A stretch of 38,552 nucleotides of DNA from Halorubrum sp. F4 (lineage in GTDB: Archaea > Halobacteriota > Halobacteria > Halobacteriales > Haloferacaceae): assembly GCF_027257195.1 (NCBI RefSeq), contig NZ_JAPDFS010000003.1, forward strand, positions 457,028-495,579, written 5' to 3'. This document shows, piece by piece, positions 7,243 to 16,877 of the stretch. Below the pieces are notes generated by a model. It ran no database searches, was not told the DNA's origin, and was given only the letters and a program-made list of their open reading frames with translations. A program made the translations under genes and the position numbers. Each line of letters opens with the position of its first letter. Position 1 is the stretch's first letter.

Positions 7243-8702
7243 CGCGACCACCGTCCGTTCGCGCCCGCGACCGCCGCCGCGAACGATCGGTCACCCCACT
7301 CGACCACGCGGATCCCCGCGCCCCGCAGCGTCCGGATCCGCTCCCGGCGCTCGACCGCGGCCAGCCTGCGACCGGGCGTGGCCGTCGACCGCGACGACGA
7401 CGCGGTCGGGTCCGGCGAGAGGACGGTGACGAGATGGCCGTACGCGTCGAGCCGGCGCGCGGTGTCGACGGCGACGTCGTCGACGAGCGGGGTGAAGAAC
7501 AGGACCTGGGCGTCGCCCGGAAGCCGCCGTCGGAACCGACGGCGCCACAGGGTTCGGTAGAACCGGTCCTCGGACGGCGTCGGCGCGAGCGCGGGGTCCG
7601 TCGCGAGCGTCTCGCGACCTCGCACGGCGTGGTCGGTTCCCGCGCCCGGCGGCAGCCAGCAGTCGAGCGGCGACATGGCCGCGATCCCGACCCGGTCGCC
7701 GCCGGCCAGCAGCGCGGTGAACACGGCCCCCGCGGCCTCGACGCTCGCCTCCACCGCGGTGTCGGCATCGGGCCTCTCGGCGACGTACGCCGGCTCGCGG
7801 GCGTCGACGAGCAGGACGACCGTCGCGGCCCGCTCCTCGCGGAGCTCCAGCGTCGCCAGCTCGCCGGTCCGCGCCCGCCGGTTCCAGTCGACCCGCTTGA
7901 GCGGGTCGCCCCGGCGGTACTCGCGGGTGGCGTAGAACTCGACGCCGGACCCGCCCACGTCGGTCGGGACGCGGCCGTGTGAAACCGTCGTCAATCCCCG
8001 AAGCGGGAGCTCGCCTCCCGCGGCCAGCTCCGGGGTACACGTCAGTCGGGTCGGCGTCTCGAGCTCCGTCAGGCGCTCGCGGGAGCCGGCGGCGTTGCGG
8101 ACCACGGCCCGTGTCGTCCCCCACTCGTGGTCCCCGCGGCTCGCGCGGACCGCGTACGAGAACGTCACGCTCGCGCCCGAACGGAGCGCGGTGGCGACCC
8201 GCGCGGGACCGTCGACGACCTCGAGTCCGGGCGGCACCCCGTCGACGAGCCGCAGGTCGAAACACGGCGCGTCGCCGACGTTTCGTGCACGCACCGTCAC
8301 CGTCACGGCGTCGCCGGGGTCCGGCGTCCGGTCGCTCACCTCGCGCTCGACCGCGAGTTCGGCCTCGTCCGCCTCGCCGAGGCGTGCGTACAACCCGTAC
8401 CCGACCGCCGCGGCCCCGACGAGGACGGTTCCCGGCTGCCTGAGCGCGATGCCGATCCCGACCAGCGTGAGCGCGACGCCCGTGACCCCGACCCACCGCC
8501 CCGTGTCGAACGCGCGAAGCGCCCGGCGTTCGGTCGGCGAGTCGCGGTCGGGGGCGCCGTCCCCGCCGTCCCCACGGTCGGTGGCGGCGGAGCTCGTGCC
8601 GTCATCGGTCGACGTGGGATCGCCATCGTCTCCGACGTCCCCGTTCGGTTCCGTCGCCGTGGTCGTCGTCGGATCGACTCGGTCCCGTTCGGCCGCCATC
8701 AT
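7239..8702 (-). CDS. DUF58 domain protein (MoxR partner)
   Basis: 487 residues from ATG 8702, overlapping the upstream stop by four bases. A long acidic N-terminus (1-58) precedes two membrane segments (about 69-87 and 90-107), then a beta-rich region (about 115-225), then the DUF58 signature [21 protein letters not shown] with [10 protein letters not shown] at about 253-282, followed by a VWA-like domain opening at LLVDARE (Asp300). DUF58 proteins work with MoxR ATPases in envelope-related processes; the exact function is not known. It sits third in a four-gene overlapping cluster. The C-terminal [10 protein letters not shown] segment fits the end of the VWA-like fold. Confidence 0.9.
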   Translation of the reverse strand: MMAAERDRVDPTTTTATEPNGDVGDDGDPTSTDDGTSSAATDRGDGGDGAPDRDSPTERRALRAFDTGRWVGVTGVALTLVGIGIALRQPGTVLVGAAAVGYGLYARLGEADEAELAVEREVSDRTPDPGDAVTVTVRARNVGDAPCFDLRLVDGVPPGLEVVDGPARVATALRSGASVTFSYAVRASRGDHEWGTTRAVVRNAAGSRERLTELETPTRLTCTPELAAGGELPLRGLTTVSHGRVPTDVGGSGVEFYATREYRRGDPLKRVDWNRRARTGELATLELREERAATVVLLVDAREPAYVAERPDADTAVEASVEAAGAVFTALLAGGDRVGIAAMSPLDCWLPPGAGTDHAVRGRETLATDPALAPTPSEDRFYRTLWRRRFRRRLPGDAQVLFFTPLVDDVAVDTARRLDAYGHLVTVLSPDPTASSSRSTATPGRRLAAVERRERIRTLRGAGIRVVEWGDRSFAAAVAGANGRWSR

Positions 8703-9355
8703 CGGCTCCTCCCCGTTCCGCCGCCGGTTTCGCTCCGCCCGCCGCCGGTTTCGCTCCGTCCGTCGCCGGTTTCGTTCCGCCCGTCGACTCGCTCTCCGTT
8801 GGCGTCGATCCCGGTCGTCGCCCGTTCGAGGGCGTCGACGGCGGCGGTCACGCCGATCCGGAACGTCGACCTCCCGGGCAACCCGCCCCGGATCTGATCA
8901 CGGAGCGGGTAGGCGGCCGACCGCGAGAGGAACGCCGCGGCGGTGCGGTCGTCGGTCCAGGTTCCCTCCTCGACGAGTTCGACGGCGCGCTCGCGCGAGC
9001 AGTTCCGCTCCCGGACGACCGTCCGGACCGCGGCCGCCCGCACCCGCGACCGCACGTCGTCACGGACGGTGCGGCCGCGACGCCGACGGACGGACGCCGC
9101 GCGAGCGACCGTCGCGTCGAAGTCGGCACCGGGGACCGCCGCCCGCTCCCGTCGCTCGGGCTCGCCGAGGTCGGTCGATCGTCGCTCTCGACCGCGGCGC
9201 GCGCTCGCGTACCGGACGCCCTGGAGGACGCCGAGCAGGCCGACCAGCGTGACGACGACCCACGAGAAGTCGAGCGTGCTCGCGATCCCCCGATCGACGG
9301 CGACGAGGAAGCCGGCGGCGACCGCCGCGATCCCGACGGCCGCGAGCGGTCGCAC
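8699..9355 (-). CDS. Membrane-anchored protein of the DUF58 cluster (DUF7269-like)
   Basis: 218 residues from GTG 9355, which shares one base with the upstream TAG. Two N-terminal hydrophobic segments (about 4-20 and 30-46) lead into a basic, arginine-rich cytoplasmic part with CSRERAVELVEEGTWTDDRTAAAFL, the region typical of the family I know as DUF7269. The C-terminus is a short repeat of GRSETGG-like heptads encoded by 21-bp tandem repeats at 8719-8781. It is the second gene of the cluster, between DUF4129 and DUF58. Its role is unknown. Confidence 0.8.
   Translation of the reverse strand: MRPLAAVGIAAVAAGFLVAVDRGIASTLDFSWVVVTLVGLLGVLQGVRYASARRGRERRSTDLGEPERRERAAVPGADFDATVARAASVRRRRGRTVRDDVRSRVRAAAVRTVVRERNCSRERAVELVEEGTWTDDRTAAAFLSRSAAYPLRDQIRGGLPGRSTFRIGVTAAVDALERATTGIDANGERVDGRNETGDGRSETGGGRSETGGGTGRSR
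8719..8781. repeat. 21-bp tandem repeat, three copies, in coding sequence
   Basis: Three near-identical 21-bp units (8719-8739, 8740-8760, 8761-8781) encode the heptads GRNETGD, GRSETGG and GRSETGG at the C-terminus of the DUF7269-like protein. Two to three substitutions separate units. In-frame slippage would change tail length only. Confidence 0.85.
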
Positions 9356-10308
9356 TACGGCTCACCCCCGTGTTCAGCCTCGATGCGGCGGAGCGCGGCC
9401 GCGGCCCGTCTCTCCCGGTCATCGGTCGGGTCCGCCCCGCCGTACCGAACCTGCTCGAAGACGTCGGTGAGCTCCGAGACGGGCTCCTCGTCGACGCCGG
9501 CCTCGACCGCGGCGGCCGCGAACTCCGTCGGCGTCGCGGAGGCGGGACGGTCGATCTCGAGCGCCTCGGTCATCTCGCGCCACGCCCGGTACACCCCGTT
9601 TTCGCCGGCGTCGCTCTCGATCCGATCGGCCGCCTTCCCCGCGGTCCGTGCGAGCTCTGCGAGGTCCGGATCCGTCGGGTCGGGTTCGGGCTCCGCGGGT
9701 CCGCGGCTCCCGGGAGGCGTCTCGTCGTCGCCGGCGGCCGCCACCAACACGAGGAGGCTGACGAGGATCGCGAGGACGACGACGGCGAGAAACACCGCCT
9801 CGGGCGTCGAGACGTTCCCGGAGCCGCCGGCGAGCCCCGATCCCCCGCCGCCGCCCGCCGGGAGCAATCCCTCCTCCTCGCCCGCGAGCCCGAGGTCGAG
9901 CTCGCCGGGCGTCACGGGATCACGGCAGCTCGAGAGGCCGTACCACACCACGCCGACTGGGAACCCGACGGTGCCCGCGACGACGGCCGCGGCGAACCGG
10001 GATCCGGTATCGCGATACGCGAGCGCGCCGATCACGAGCAGGCCCGCCGCGAGGAGCAACAGCGCCGACGGGCTCCGGAGGACGGGATAACAGATCGGCG
10101 GCAGCGCCAGGACCGTCGGCCCGCCCGACGTCTCCGAGGGGCTGACCTCGCCGGGGTCGTCGTTCGGGCCGGCGCCGCCCTCGACGCCGCCGCTGAACCC
10201 GCCGCCTCCGTCGACGGCGACCGCGGAGTCCAGCGTCGCGGCCGCGATGCCGAGGGCGACGACCGCGAGGAGGGCGAGGAGGGCGGTCGAGAGAGTCTCC
10301 CGCTTCAC
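9355..10308 (-). CDS. DUF4129 domain membrane protein
   Basis: 317 residues from GTG 10308, with a TATA-like AGCTATTCC about 30 bases upstream. A signal-like or first membrane segment is at 8-25, then a glycine-rich extracytoplasmic loop, two membrane segments at about 80-97 and 105-125, a glycine-rich stretch, and another segment at about 172-192. The cytoplasmic C-terminal domain carries the DUF4129 features VYRAWREMTEALEI and SATPTEFAAAAVEAG. In bacteria and archaea DUF4129 often lies at the end of transglutaminase-like proteins beside MoxR and DUF58. No transglutaminase domain is present here. It is the first gene of the cluster. Confidence 0.88.
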   Translation of the reverse strand: MKRETLSTALLALLAVVALGIAAATLDSAVAVDGGGGFSGGVEGGAGPNDDPGEVSPSETSGGPTVLALPPICYPVLRSPSALLLLAAGLLVIGALAYRDTGSRFAAAVVAGTVGFPVGVVWYGLSSCRDPVTPGELDLGLAGEEEGLLPAGGGGGSGLAGGSGNVSTPEAVFLAVVVLAILVSLLVLVAAAGDDETPPGSRGPAEPEPDPTDPDLAELARTAGKAADRIESDAGENGVYRAWREMTEALEIDRPASATPTEFAAAAVEAGVDEEPVSELTDVFEQVRYGGADPTDDRERRAAAALRRIEAEHGGEP

Positions 10309-10400
10309 GACGGTAGATGCGCGCTCGCGCGGGAATAGCTTTCGGCGAGGGCGGCGGGCCTCCAGGTCGGCGGAGGGGAGGGGTCAGCCGGGCGATCGGG

Positions 10401-11477
10401 TCACCGACTCGCCGCGTCGAGCGCCGTCGTCGGGAACAGATCGGCCACGACCGGGTCCGGATCGAGGAGGCGGTAGGCGACCCCGTCGCGCTCGAGAACG
10501 CCCGCGCGCTCGAGGTGATCGAGGTGCGCGAACGCCTCCCCGGGGCCGTGAAGCGTGTGGATCTCCTCGAGGTCGCCGAACAACGCCGCCGACACCTCCC
10601 AGGCGGTGGCCGGTCCGGACTCCAGGACGTCGAGCACCCGCCGGGTGCGGTCGCGGTGGTGGTCGAGGATCTCCGCGGCCCGCCGGCTCGGCTCGTCGAT
10701 CCGCTCGCGGTGGCCGGGGTGCGCGGCGTCCCAGTCCCGCTCGACCATACGCACGAGGCTACCGGCGTAGGCGGCGAGCGGCTCCTCGACCCGGACGTCC
10801 GCCCCGCCGACGTTCGGCGTGTACCGTGGGAGCAGCGCGTCTCCGGTGAACGCCTCCGTCGGCGACCTCGCGTCGCCGGCGTCCGTGCCGTCGTCTCGAC
10901 CGCCGCCTCCGCTGACCTCGCGGACGGGTTCGTGTCCCGGAACCGTCCGCGGGTCGAACGCGAACGCGCAGAGCCCCGCGGTGTGTCCGGGCAGGTGGAC
11001 CGACTCCAGTTCCACCCCGCCGAGGTCGATCGTCTCGCCGTCGACGATCGGCGTCACGTCGGCCTCGCGGCCGTAGATGTCGGTTCCCTCCCGCTCGAAG
11101 AACGCCGTCAGCCGCTCGCGCGCGTCCGCCGGCATTCCCCAGCGCTCGAACGTCTCGCGCTGGGCTGCCGGATCCGTCGCAAAGGGCCGTTCCCGGCCGT
11201 CGACGAGCGGGGCGTCCGCCTCGTGGACGTACACCGTCGCGTCGCCTTCCGCCTGGATCTCGCCGGCCAGTCCGGCGTGGTCGGGATGCCAGTGTGTGAG
11301 TACCACCGCGTCGACGTCGGCGAACTCGACGCCGTGTTCCGCGAGCCCCTCCCGCAGGTCCGCGCGCACCGACGGGACCGCGACGGCGGTGTCCACGAGC
11401 GTCGTCCGGTCCGCCTCGATGAGGTAGGCGTCGTTCTCGCCCTCGAAGACGGTGTTCCCGAGTTGGATCCGTTTCAC
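10401..11477 (-). CDS. Metallo-beta-lactamase-fold hydrolase with winged-helix C-terminus
   Basis: 358 residues from GTG 11477, with a TATA box near 11499-11506 at leaderless distance. The metal motif THWHPDHAG gives His62, His64, Asp66 and His67; further ligands are in HLPGHTAGL and FTGDALL. The C-terminal 80 residues (HHRDRTRRVLDVLESGPATAWEVSAALFG) resemble the winged helix of LACTB2-type or RNase-like MBL proteins. The substrate is unknown; hydrolysis of a thioester or of nucleic acid is possible. An insert around residues 180-205 is glycine/aspartate-rich. It is followed by the DUF4129 gene on the same strand, but that gene has its own TATA box. Confidence 0.88.
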   Translation of the reverse strand: MKRIQLGNTVFEGENDAYLIEADRTTLVDTAVAVPSVRADLREGLAEHGVEFADVDAVVLTHWHPDHAGLAGEIQAEGDATVYVHEADAPLVDGRERPFATDPAAQRETFERWGMPADARERLTAFFEREGTDIYGREADVTPIVDGETIDLGGVELESVHLPGHTAGLCAFAFDPRTVPGHEPVREVSGGGGRDDGTDAGDARSPTEAFTGDALLPRYTPNVGGADVRVEEPLAAYAGSLVRMVERDWDAAHPGHRERIDEPSRRAAEILDHHRDRTRRVLDVLESGPATAWEVSAALFGDLEEIHTLHGPGEAFAHLDHLERAGVLERDGVAYRLLDPDPVVADLFPTTALDAASR

Positions 11478-11572
11478 GTCCGTCGATCGAGGGGACCCCT
11501 ATTCAGGATTGCTACCGCGGGGGCGATCGCCGGGAGCCGCCGCGGACCGTTCCCCCTCCGCCGGCCGCCGAT

Positions 11573-12595
11573 TCACTCCGCGGGCTCGACGCCCCGGACC
11601 TCGAAGCGTGCACCGCCCCCGGTTCCTTCGGTCACGTGAACCCCCCAGCCGTGCGCCTCGGCGACCTGTTCGACGATGCTCAGGCCGAAGCCGGTGCCTC
11701 CCTCCACGGTGGTGTAGCCGCTCTCGAAGACCGCCTCGCGATGGTCCTCCGGGATCCCCGGGCCGTCGTCCTCGAGGTAGAACCCGCCGTCGGCGAGAGC
11801 GCCCACGGTGACGGTCACCTCGTCGCCACCGTGTTCGATCGCGTTTCGGATCAGGTTCTCCAGGAGTCCCTCGAGCCGGCTCTCGTCGGCCGAAAACGCG
11901 AGGTCGCCGTCGACTCGCAGCGTCGCGTCCCGGGTCGCGACGTTCCGCCAGGCCGCTCGGGCGATCGCGGCGAGTTCGACCCGCTCCGCCTCGTCCAGCT
12001 CGTCGCCCGCCCGCGCCAGCGTCAGGAGGTCGTCGACGAGCGACCGCATTCGGTCGTGTGCGCGCTCGATGTCGTCGATCTGTGATGAGTCACACTCCTC
12101 GCGGAGGAGTTCGAGCCGCCCGGTCGCGACGTTGAGCGGGTTCCGAAGGTCGTGTGAGACGATGCTCGCGAACTCGTCGAGCCGCTCGTTCTTCCGCCGG
12201 AGTTCCTCCTCGTTCCGTTTCCGGTCGGTGATGTCGCGGATGACGCCGACGCGGTCGATGCCGTCGTCCTCGGGGACCCGGGCGAACCGCATCTCCACGG
12301 GGAACGTCTCGCCGTCGGCGGTCTGAAAGTCGTACTCGATCACCCCGACGTCGCGGTCGCCCGCGTCGACCGTCTCGCGTGCCCGACGCGCCTTCCTCGC
12401 CGCTTCGTCGGTTGCCCACTCGTAGATGTGGGTCCCGAGGAGTTCCTCGCGACCGGTGTTCTTCATCTCGGCGTACCGGTCGTTGACGTAGACGATGATC
12501 CCGTCCGGGTCGACGGCGTAAACGCCGTCCTCGAGCGATTCCAGGACGGTCTCGTACCGCCGTAGGTCCGTCTCCTCGCGTGATCGATCGGTCAT
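11573..12595 (-). CDS. PAS-domain sensor histidine kinase
   Basis: 340 residues. A PAS domain covers about 12-125 (LEDGVYAVDPDGIIVYVND, ending RDITDRKR). HisKA has SIVSHDLRNPLN with phospho-acceptor His148. The HATPase has N box NLIRNAIEHGG (about 248-257), G1 DDGPGIP (277-282) and GTGFGLSIVEQ (300-310). There is no membrane segment, so it is a soluble cytoplasmic sensor of the kind numerous in haloarchaea. No response regulator adjoins, so its partner is unknown. A TATA box at 12627-12636 predicts a leader of about ten bases. Confidence 0.93.
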   Translation of the reverse strand: MTDRSREETDLRRYETVLESLEDGVYAVDPDGIIVYVNDRYAEMKNTGREELLGTHIYEWATDEAARKARRARETVDAGDRDVGVIEYDFQTADGETFPVEMRFARVPEDDGIDRVGVIRDITDRKRNEEELRRKNERLDEFASIVSHDLRNPLNVATGRLELLREECDSSQIDDIERAHDRMRSLVDDLLTLARAGDELDEAERVELAAIARAAWRNVATRDATLRVDGDLAFSADESRLEGLLENLIRNAIEHGGDEVTVTVGALADGGFYLEDDGPGIPEDHREAVFESGYTTVEGGTGFGLSIVEQVAEAHGWGVHVTEGTGGGARFEVRGVEPAE

Positions 12596-12626
12596 TCCCG
12601 GCTCGATCCGTACTGTGGCCCTACGG

Positions 12627-12636
12627 GATATAAAAG
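12627..12636 (-). promoter_or_regulatory. TATA box for the PAS histidine kinase
   Basis: Minus-strand CTTTTATATC about 36 bases before ATG 12595, predicting transcription from about 12605. Confidence 0.65.
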
Positions 12637-12711
12637 GTCGTCCGCGTGGCGGCGAGCGACACGTCGATCGTCGAGCCGTCCCCCGCCGCCACGCGAGTCA
12701 CCGCCTACCGA

Positions 12712-14574
12712 TCACTCGAGGACGACCAGCACGTCGCCCATGTCGGCGCTGTCACCCTCCGCGACGTGAACGCTCGCGACGGTGCCGCCGCGATCGGCGA
12801 CCACGTCGTTCTCCATCTTCATCGCCTCGAGGACGCAGACCACGTCGCCGGCGGCGACCTCGTCGCCCTCCGCGACGTCGACCGAGAGGATCGTCCCCTG
12901 CATCTCCGCTTTCACCGCCTCGCCGCCCTCCGCGACGTCGACGCCGCCGGAGTCGTCGTCGCCCGCGTCGGTCGCCTGCGGGGGTCGCTCTCGGCGGCCG
13001 CCGCCGGGTCCACCGGACCCGCCCGCGGACGTCGGGATCGCCGGCGCGCCGCGCTCCTCGAGGTCGACCTGGAACCGCTTGCCGTTCACTTCGACGGTGA
13101 ACTCCCGTTGGGTCACCTCCACGTCGCCGTCCTCGTCGTCGCTCGAGGATCCCGACGCCGTCCCCCACCGCTCCTGTGCGTCGGCGATCCGGTCCGGATC
13201 GACCTCCTCGTCGAGGTACTTCGTCGTGTGCGTGCCCGCGAGGAACCGGTCGTCGGAGAGCATGAGCCGGTGGAACGGGACGATCGTGACGACGCCCTCC
13301 AGGTCGTACTCGGCGAGCGCGCGCCGCGAACGGACGAGACACTCCTCGCGGTCGTTCCCCCACACGATCAGCTTCGCGATCATCGAGTCGTAGTCGGTGA
13401 CGAGCTCGTCGCCCTGCCGCAGCGCGTCGTCGACGCGGACGCCGATCCCGCCCGGCGGGTCGTAGGTGTCGAGCCGACCCTCGCTCGCGGGCTGGAACTC
13501 CTCGGCGGCGTTCTCGGCGTTGATCCGGAACTCGACGGCGTGGCCCGAGAGCTCGACGTCGTCCTGTTCGATCGAGAGCCCCTCGCCGCTCGCGACCCGG
13601 AGCTGTTCTTTCACGATGTCGATTCCCGTCAACGCCTCCGTCACCGTGTGTTCGACCTGTATACGGGTGTTGACCTCGAGGAAGTAGAAGGGCGTCTCGG
13701 GGCCGAGCGGGTCGTCCGGGTCGCGGTCGGGGTCCTCCTCGACGAGGAACTCGACGGTCCCGGCGTTGGCGTAGTCGGCGGCGGCGACGCCGCGGCGGGC
13801 CGCCTCGCCGATCCGCGCGCGGAGCTCGTCGGAGAGCGCGGGGGAGGGGCCCTCCTCTATCACCTTCTGGTGGCGGCGCTGGAGCGAGCAGTCGCGCTCC
13901 CCGAGGTGGACGACGCCGGCGTCGTCCGCGACGACCTGGACCTCGACGTGCCGCGGCGTCTCGAGGTACCGCTCGAGGTAGACGGAGTCGTTCGAGAAGT
14001 ACGCCTCGCCCTCGCGTTTGGCCGACTCGAGGGCCTCCTCGGCCTCCGCCGCCGCCTCGACGATCTTCATTCCGCGGCCGCCGCCGCCGCCCTCGGCCTT
14101 GATCGCGACCGGATAGCCGTGTTCCGCGCCGAACTCGCGGACGGCCTCGGCGTCGGTGACGGGCTCCGTCGTCCCCGGGACGATCGGTACGTCCGCGTCG
14201 GCCATCGCTCGCCGGGCGTGCGTCTTCTCGCCGAGCCGCTCCATCGCGTCGCTCGAGGGGCCGATCCAGGTCACCCCGTCGGCCGCCTCGACGCGCGCCG
14301 CGAAGTCGGCGTTCTCGGCGAGGAAGCCGTAGCCGGGGTGGATCGCGTCGGCGTCGGCCGCGCGCGCGGCGTCCACGACCGCCTCGCCGTCGAGGTAGGA
14401 GTCGGCCGCGCGGGCCGGACCCACGTTGTACGCCTCGTCGGCGTAGCGAACGTGGCCGGCGTGTCTGTCCGCGTCGCTGTAGACGGCGACCGTCTCGACG
14501 CCCAGCTCCTCACAGGCACGCATCACGCGGACGGCGATCTCGCCGCGGTTCGCGACCAGTACCTTGTCGAACAT
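12712..14574 (-). CDS. pccA: Acetyl/propionyl-CoA carboxylase, biotin carboxylase plus biotin carrier subunit
   Basis: 620 residues. Biotin carboxylase occupies about 1-450 ([20 protein letters not shown]-grasp loop [10 protein letters not shown] at 161-170; [16 protein letters not shown] at 298-312). A linker of about 470-555 follows. The C-terminal biotin carrier domain has EAMKMEN with biotinylated Lys586. With the beta subunit at 15204 it carboxylates acetyl-CoA or propionyl-CoA; in haloarchaea this feeds propionyl-CoA to methylmalonyl-CoA and odd-chain or PHBV metabolism. It is cytoplasmic. The gene is separated from pccX and pccB by an opposite-strand gene (14657-14881). A TATA-like CTCTTAAC near 14623-14630 gives it a divergent promoter of its own. 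Confidence 0.95.
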   Translation of the reverse strand: MFDKVLVANRGEIAVRVMRACEELGVETVAVYSDADRHAGHVRYADEAYNVGPARAADSYLDGEAVVDAARAADADAIHPGYGFLAENADFAARVEAADGVTWIGPSSDAMERLGEKTHARRAMADADVPIVPGTTEPVTDAEAVREFGAEHGYPVAIKAEGGGGGRGMKIVEAAAEAEEALESAKREGEAYFSNDSVYLERYLETPRHVEVQVVADDAGVVHLGERDCSLQRRHQKVIEEGPSPALSDELRARIGEAARRGVAAADYANAGTVEFLVEEDPDRDPDDPLGPETPFYFLEVNTRIQVEHTVTEALTGIDIVKEQLRVASGEGLSIEQDDVELSGHAVEFRINAENAAEEFQPASEGRLDTYDPPGGIGVRVDDALRQGDELVTDYDSMIAKLIVWGNDREECLVRSRRALAEYDLEGVVTIVPFHRLMLSDDRFLAGTHTTKYLDEEVDPDRIADAQERWGTASGSSSDDEDGDVEVTQREFTVEVNGKRFQVDLEERGAPAIPTSAGGSGGPGGGRRERPPQATDAGDDDSGGVDVAEGGEAVKAEMQGTILSVDVAEGDEVAAGDVVCVLEAMKMENDVVADRGGTVASVHVAEGDSADMGDVLVVLE

Positions 14575-14656
14575 TCCTGTCGGCCCGTTCTCGGAAAGCG
14601 CACCTCATTCTGTCGGTCCGAGACGGTTAAGAGGGATCGGGGCCGGATCCTCGGAT

Positions 14657-14881
14657 ATGCTCTCGGCAGGGAACCCCTACGTGTTGCCGTCGGTGCTCGT
14701 CGGCGCGGCCGTCTACCTCGGGCTCTCGGCGCTGACCGACGCCTCCGTGCTCGTCCGCGTGGGCGTCCTCGTCCTCATCGCCGGCGTCCTCCCGGTCGTC
14801 GTGAACCGCGTCGTCGGGGCGGTCCGCGGCGGGAACGCGGCCGACCCCGAGATCGATCCCGACCCCGACCCGGAGGAGTGA
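14657..14881 (+). CDS. Small membrane protein inside the carboxylase locus
   Basis: 74 residues from ATG 14657. Two hydrophobic segments (about 9-24 and 31-53) with short turns, then an acidic tail ending DPDPDPEE. GGTTAAGA at 14620-14627 is a TATA-like box at leaderless distance. It runs against the carboxylase genes and converges with pccX (38 bases between stops). I do not recognise the family. Its acidic tail and leaderless signal favour a real gene over chance, but no function can be given. Confidence 0.7.
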   Translation: MLSAGNPYVLPSVLVGAAVYLGLSALTDASVLVRVGVLVLIAGVLPVVVNRVVGAVRGGNAADPEIDPDPDPEE

Positions 14882-14919
14882 GCGACCGGGAGCGGGACGG
14901 GCGACCGGTCCCCGGGGGC

Positions 14920-15204
14920 TCAGAACCGGTCGAGCCGGCCGGCGGCCGTCCACGGGTCGGAGGGCACGGTCTCGGGAACGCGAGCGCGACGGCCCCGAAC
15001 CGACTCCAATCGCCCGGCGAACCCCCAGCGGTCTCCGCGCCAGTCGGCCTCCTCGTCGTCGGCCGCGGCGGCCGCGGCCGCCTCGCAGTCGCGGAGGTGT
15101 GCGGCGACCGCGACCGCGATGGCGGCCGCCTCCTCGTCGGCGGCGTCGTCGGGGATCGACAACCCCCCGATCGGGGCCTCCTCCGCGGGCGTGTCGCTCG
15201 CCAT
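14920..15204 (-). CDS. pccX: PccX-like small subunit of acyl-CoA carboxylase
   Basis: 94 residues, with the ATG sharing one base with the pccB stop (TGATG), so translation is coupled. The middle is an alanine-rich helix ([16 protein letters not shown]) followed by an acidic linker. The C-terminus has [17 protein letters not shown] and a tryptophan/arginine pattern ([12 protein letters not shown]) like the epsilon subunits of actinobacterial carboxylases. In Haloferax mediterranei a third small subunit, PccX, is needed together with PccA and PccB for acetyl/propionyl-CoA carboxylase. Size, place and composition fit. The assignment is by context rather than by a strong motif. Confidence 0.8.
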   Translation of the reverse strand: MASDTPAEEAPIGGLSIPDDAADEEAAAIAVAVAAHLRDCEAAAAAAADDEEADWRGDRWGFAGRLESVRGRRARVPETVPSDPWTAAGRLDRF

Positions 15205-16748
15205 CAGATCGGGATGTTGCCGTGTTTCTTGTCGGGCCCCTCCGCGCGCTTGCCCGTCAGCATCTCCAGGTCGTCGATCAGGCGGGCGCGGGTCTCGGTC
15301 GGTTCGATCACGTCGTCGATGAAGCCGCGGTCGGCCGCGGTGTAGGGGTTCGCGAACTCCTCGCGGTACTCGTCGATGAGTTCCTGCCTGTGCGCCTCGG
15401 TGTCCTCGGCGGCCTCCAGCTCCTCGCGGTAGAGCACGTTCACGGCCCCCTTCGGGCCCATCACCGCGATCTCCGCGGTCGGCCAGGCGTAGTTGACGTC
15501 GCCGCCGATGTGTTTCGAGGACATCACGCAGTAGGCCCCGCCGTACGCCTTCCGGGTGATGACCGTCAGGAGCGGGACGGTCGCCTCCGAGAAGGCGTAC
15601 AGCAGCTTCGCGCCGTGGCGGATGATCCCGTCGTGCTCCTGGTCGGTTCCGGGCATGAACCCCGGCACGTCCTCGAAGGTGAGGATCGGGACGTTGAACG
15701 CGTCACAGAAGCGGACGAACCGTGCGGCCTTCTGGCTCGACTCGATGTCGAGCGTGCCGGCGTTCACGCGGGGGTTGTTGGCGACTATCCCCACCGAGCG
15801 GCCGTCGAGGCGGGCGAAGCCGACGACGACGTTCTTCGCGAAGTTCTCCTGGACCTCGAGGAAGGAGCCCTCGTCGACGACGCCGTCTATCACGTCGTGC
15901 ATATCGTAGGGCTTGCGAGGCGCGTCGGGGACCACCTCGGTCAGCGACTCGTCGGCGCGCTCGGGGTCGTCCCACGGCTCGACGCGCGGGGGGTCCTCGA
16001 CGTTGTTCTGCGGGAGGTACGAGAGGAGACGAGCGATGTCATCGAGGGCGTCCTCCTCGCTCTCCTCGGCGAAGTGGGCGACGCCGGACGTCGAGGTGTG
16101 GGTGACCGCGCCGCCGAGCTCCTCGAAGGTCACCTCCTCGCCGGTGACCGTCTCGATCACGTCCGGTCCGGTGATGAACATGTGGGAGGTGTCCTTCACC
16201 ATGAACGTGAAGTCCGTGATGGCCGGCGAGTACACCGCGCCGCCGGCGCAGGGGCCCATGATCGCCGAGATCTGTGGGACCACGCCGGACGCCTCCGTGT
16301 TTCGCCGGAATATCTCCGCGAAGCCGCCGAGCGAGGCGACGCCCTCCTGGATCCGTGCGCCCGCGGAGTCGTTGAGCCCGACGACGGGCGCGCCCACGTC
16401 CATCGCCTTGTCCATCACCTTGCACACCTTCTCGGCGAACACCTCGCCGAGGGAGCCGCCGAAGACGGTGAAGTCGTGGGCGAACACGAACGTCTTCCGA
16501 CCGTTCACCTCGCCGTATCCCGTCACCACGCCGTCACCCGGGATCCGCTGTTCCTCCATCCCGAACGTGTGGCTCCGGTGGGTGCGGAACCGGTCGAACT
16601 CGTGGAACGTGTCGTCGTCGAGGAAGTAGTCGATCCGCTCGCGGGCCGTCATCTTTCCCTTGTCGTGTTGGGCGGCGATCCGCTCGTCGCCGCCGCCCTT
16701 CGCGGCCCGCTCGCGGCGGTCCCGGAGGTCCTCGATGCGGTCGTCCAT
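15204..16748 (-). CDS. pccB: Acetyl/propionyl-CoA carboxylase, carboxyltransferase subunit
   Basis: 514 residues from ATG 16748; a GTG two codons earlier is possible. Both crotonase-like halves are present. The N half has [33 protein letters not shown] and [12 protein letters not shown]. The C half has [28 protein letters not shown] and [13 protein letters not shown]. It moves the carboxyl group from carboxybiotin on PccA to acetyl- or propionyl-CoA. It ends GNIPI, the usual end of this family. It is the first gene of the pccB-pccX pair, with a TATA-like CCCTTTTGA near 16798-16806. Choice of acetyl- or propionyl-CoA cannot be read by eye. Confidence 0.95.
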   Translation of the reverse strand: MDDRIEDLRDRRERAAKGGGDERIAAQHDKGKMTARERIDYFLDDDTFHEFDRFRTHRSHTFGMEEQRIPGDGVVTGYGEVNGRKTFVFAHDFTVFGGSLGEVFAEKVCKVMDKAMDVGAPVVGLNDSAGARIQEGVASLGGFAEIFRRNTEASGVVPQISAIMGPCAGGAVYSPAITDFTFMVKDTSHMFITGPDVIETVTGEEVTFEELGGAVTHTSTSGVAHFAEESEEDALDDIARLLSYLPQNNVEDPPRVEPWDDPERADESLTEVVPDAPRKPYDMHDVIDGVVDEGSFLEVQENFAKNVVVGFARLDGRSVGIVANNPRVNAGTLDIESSQKAARFVRFCDAFNVPILTFEDVPGFMPGTDQEHDGIIRHGAKLLYAFSEATVPLLTVITRKAYGGAYCVMSSKHIGGDVNYAWPTAEIAVMGPKGAVNVLYREELEAAEDTEAHRQELIDEYREEFANPYTAADRGFIDDVIEPTETRARLIDDLEMLTGKRAEGPDKKHGNIPI

Positions 16749-16877
16749 CGTCACGCAGGACCACCCTGAATCATTACCTCGTGGGTCGACGAGCGGCGTC
16801 AAAAGGGTTCCCCTATCCGACGTTTTCGGGATCGACGAACGTCGAATCCCATCGCGACCGCGTCGGGGTACGCCGTC

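Noticed and set aside
6548..7768. Long N-terminal extension of the sugar kinase
   Set aside because: Arginine/proline-rich translation antisense or out of frame to the DUF58 cluster genes; the PfkB family starts at TDLVTFGE.
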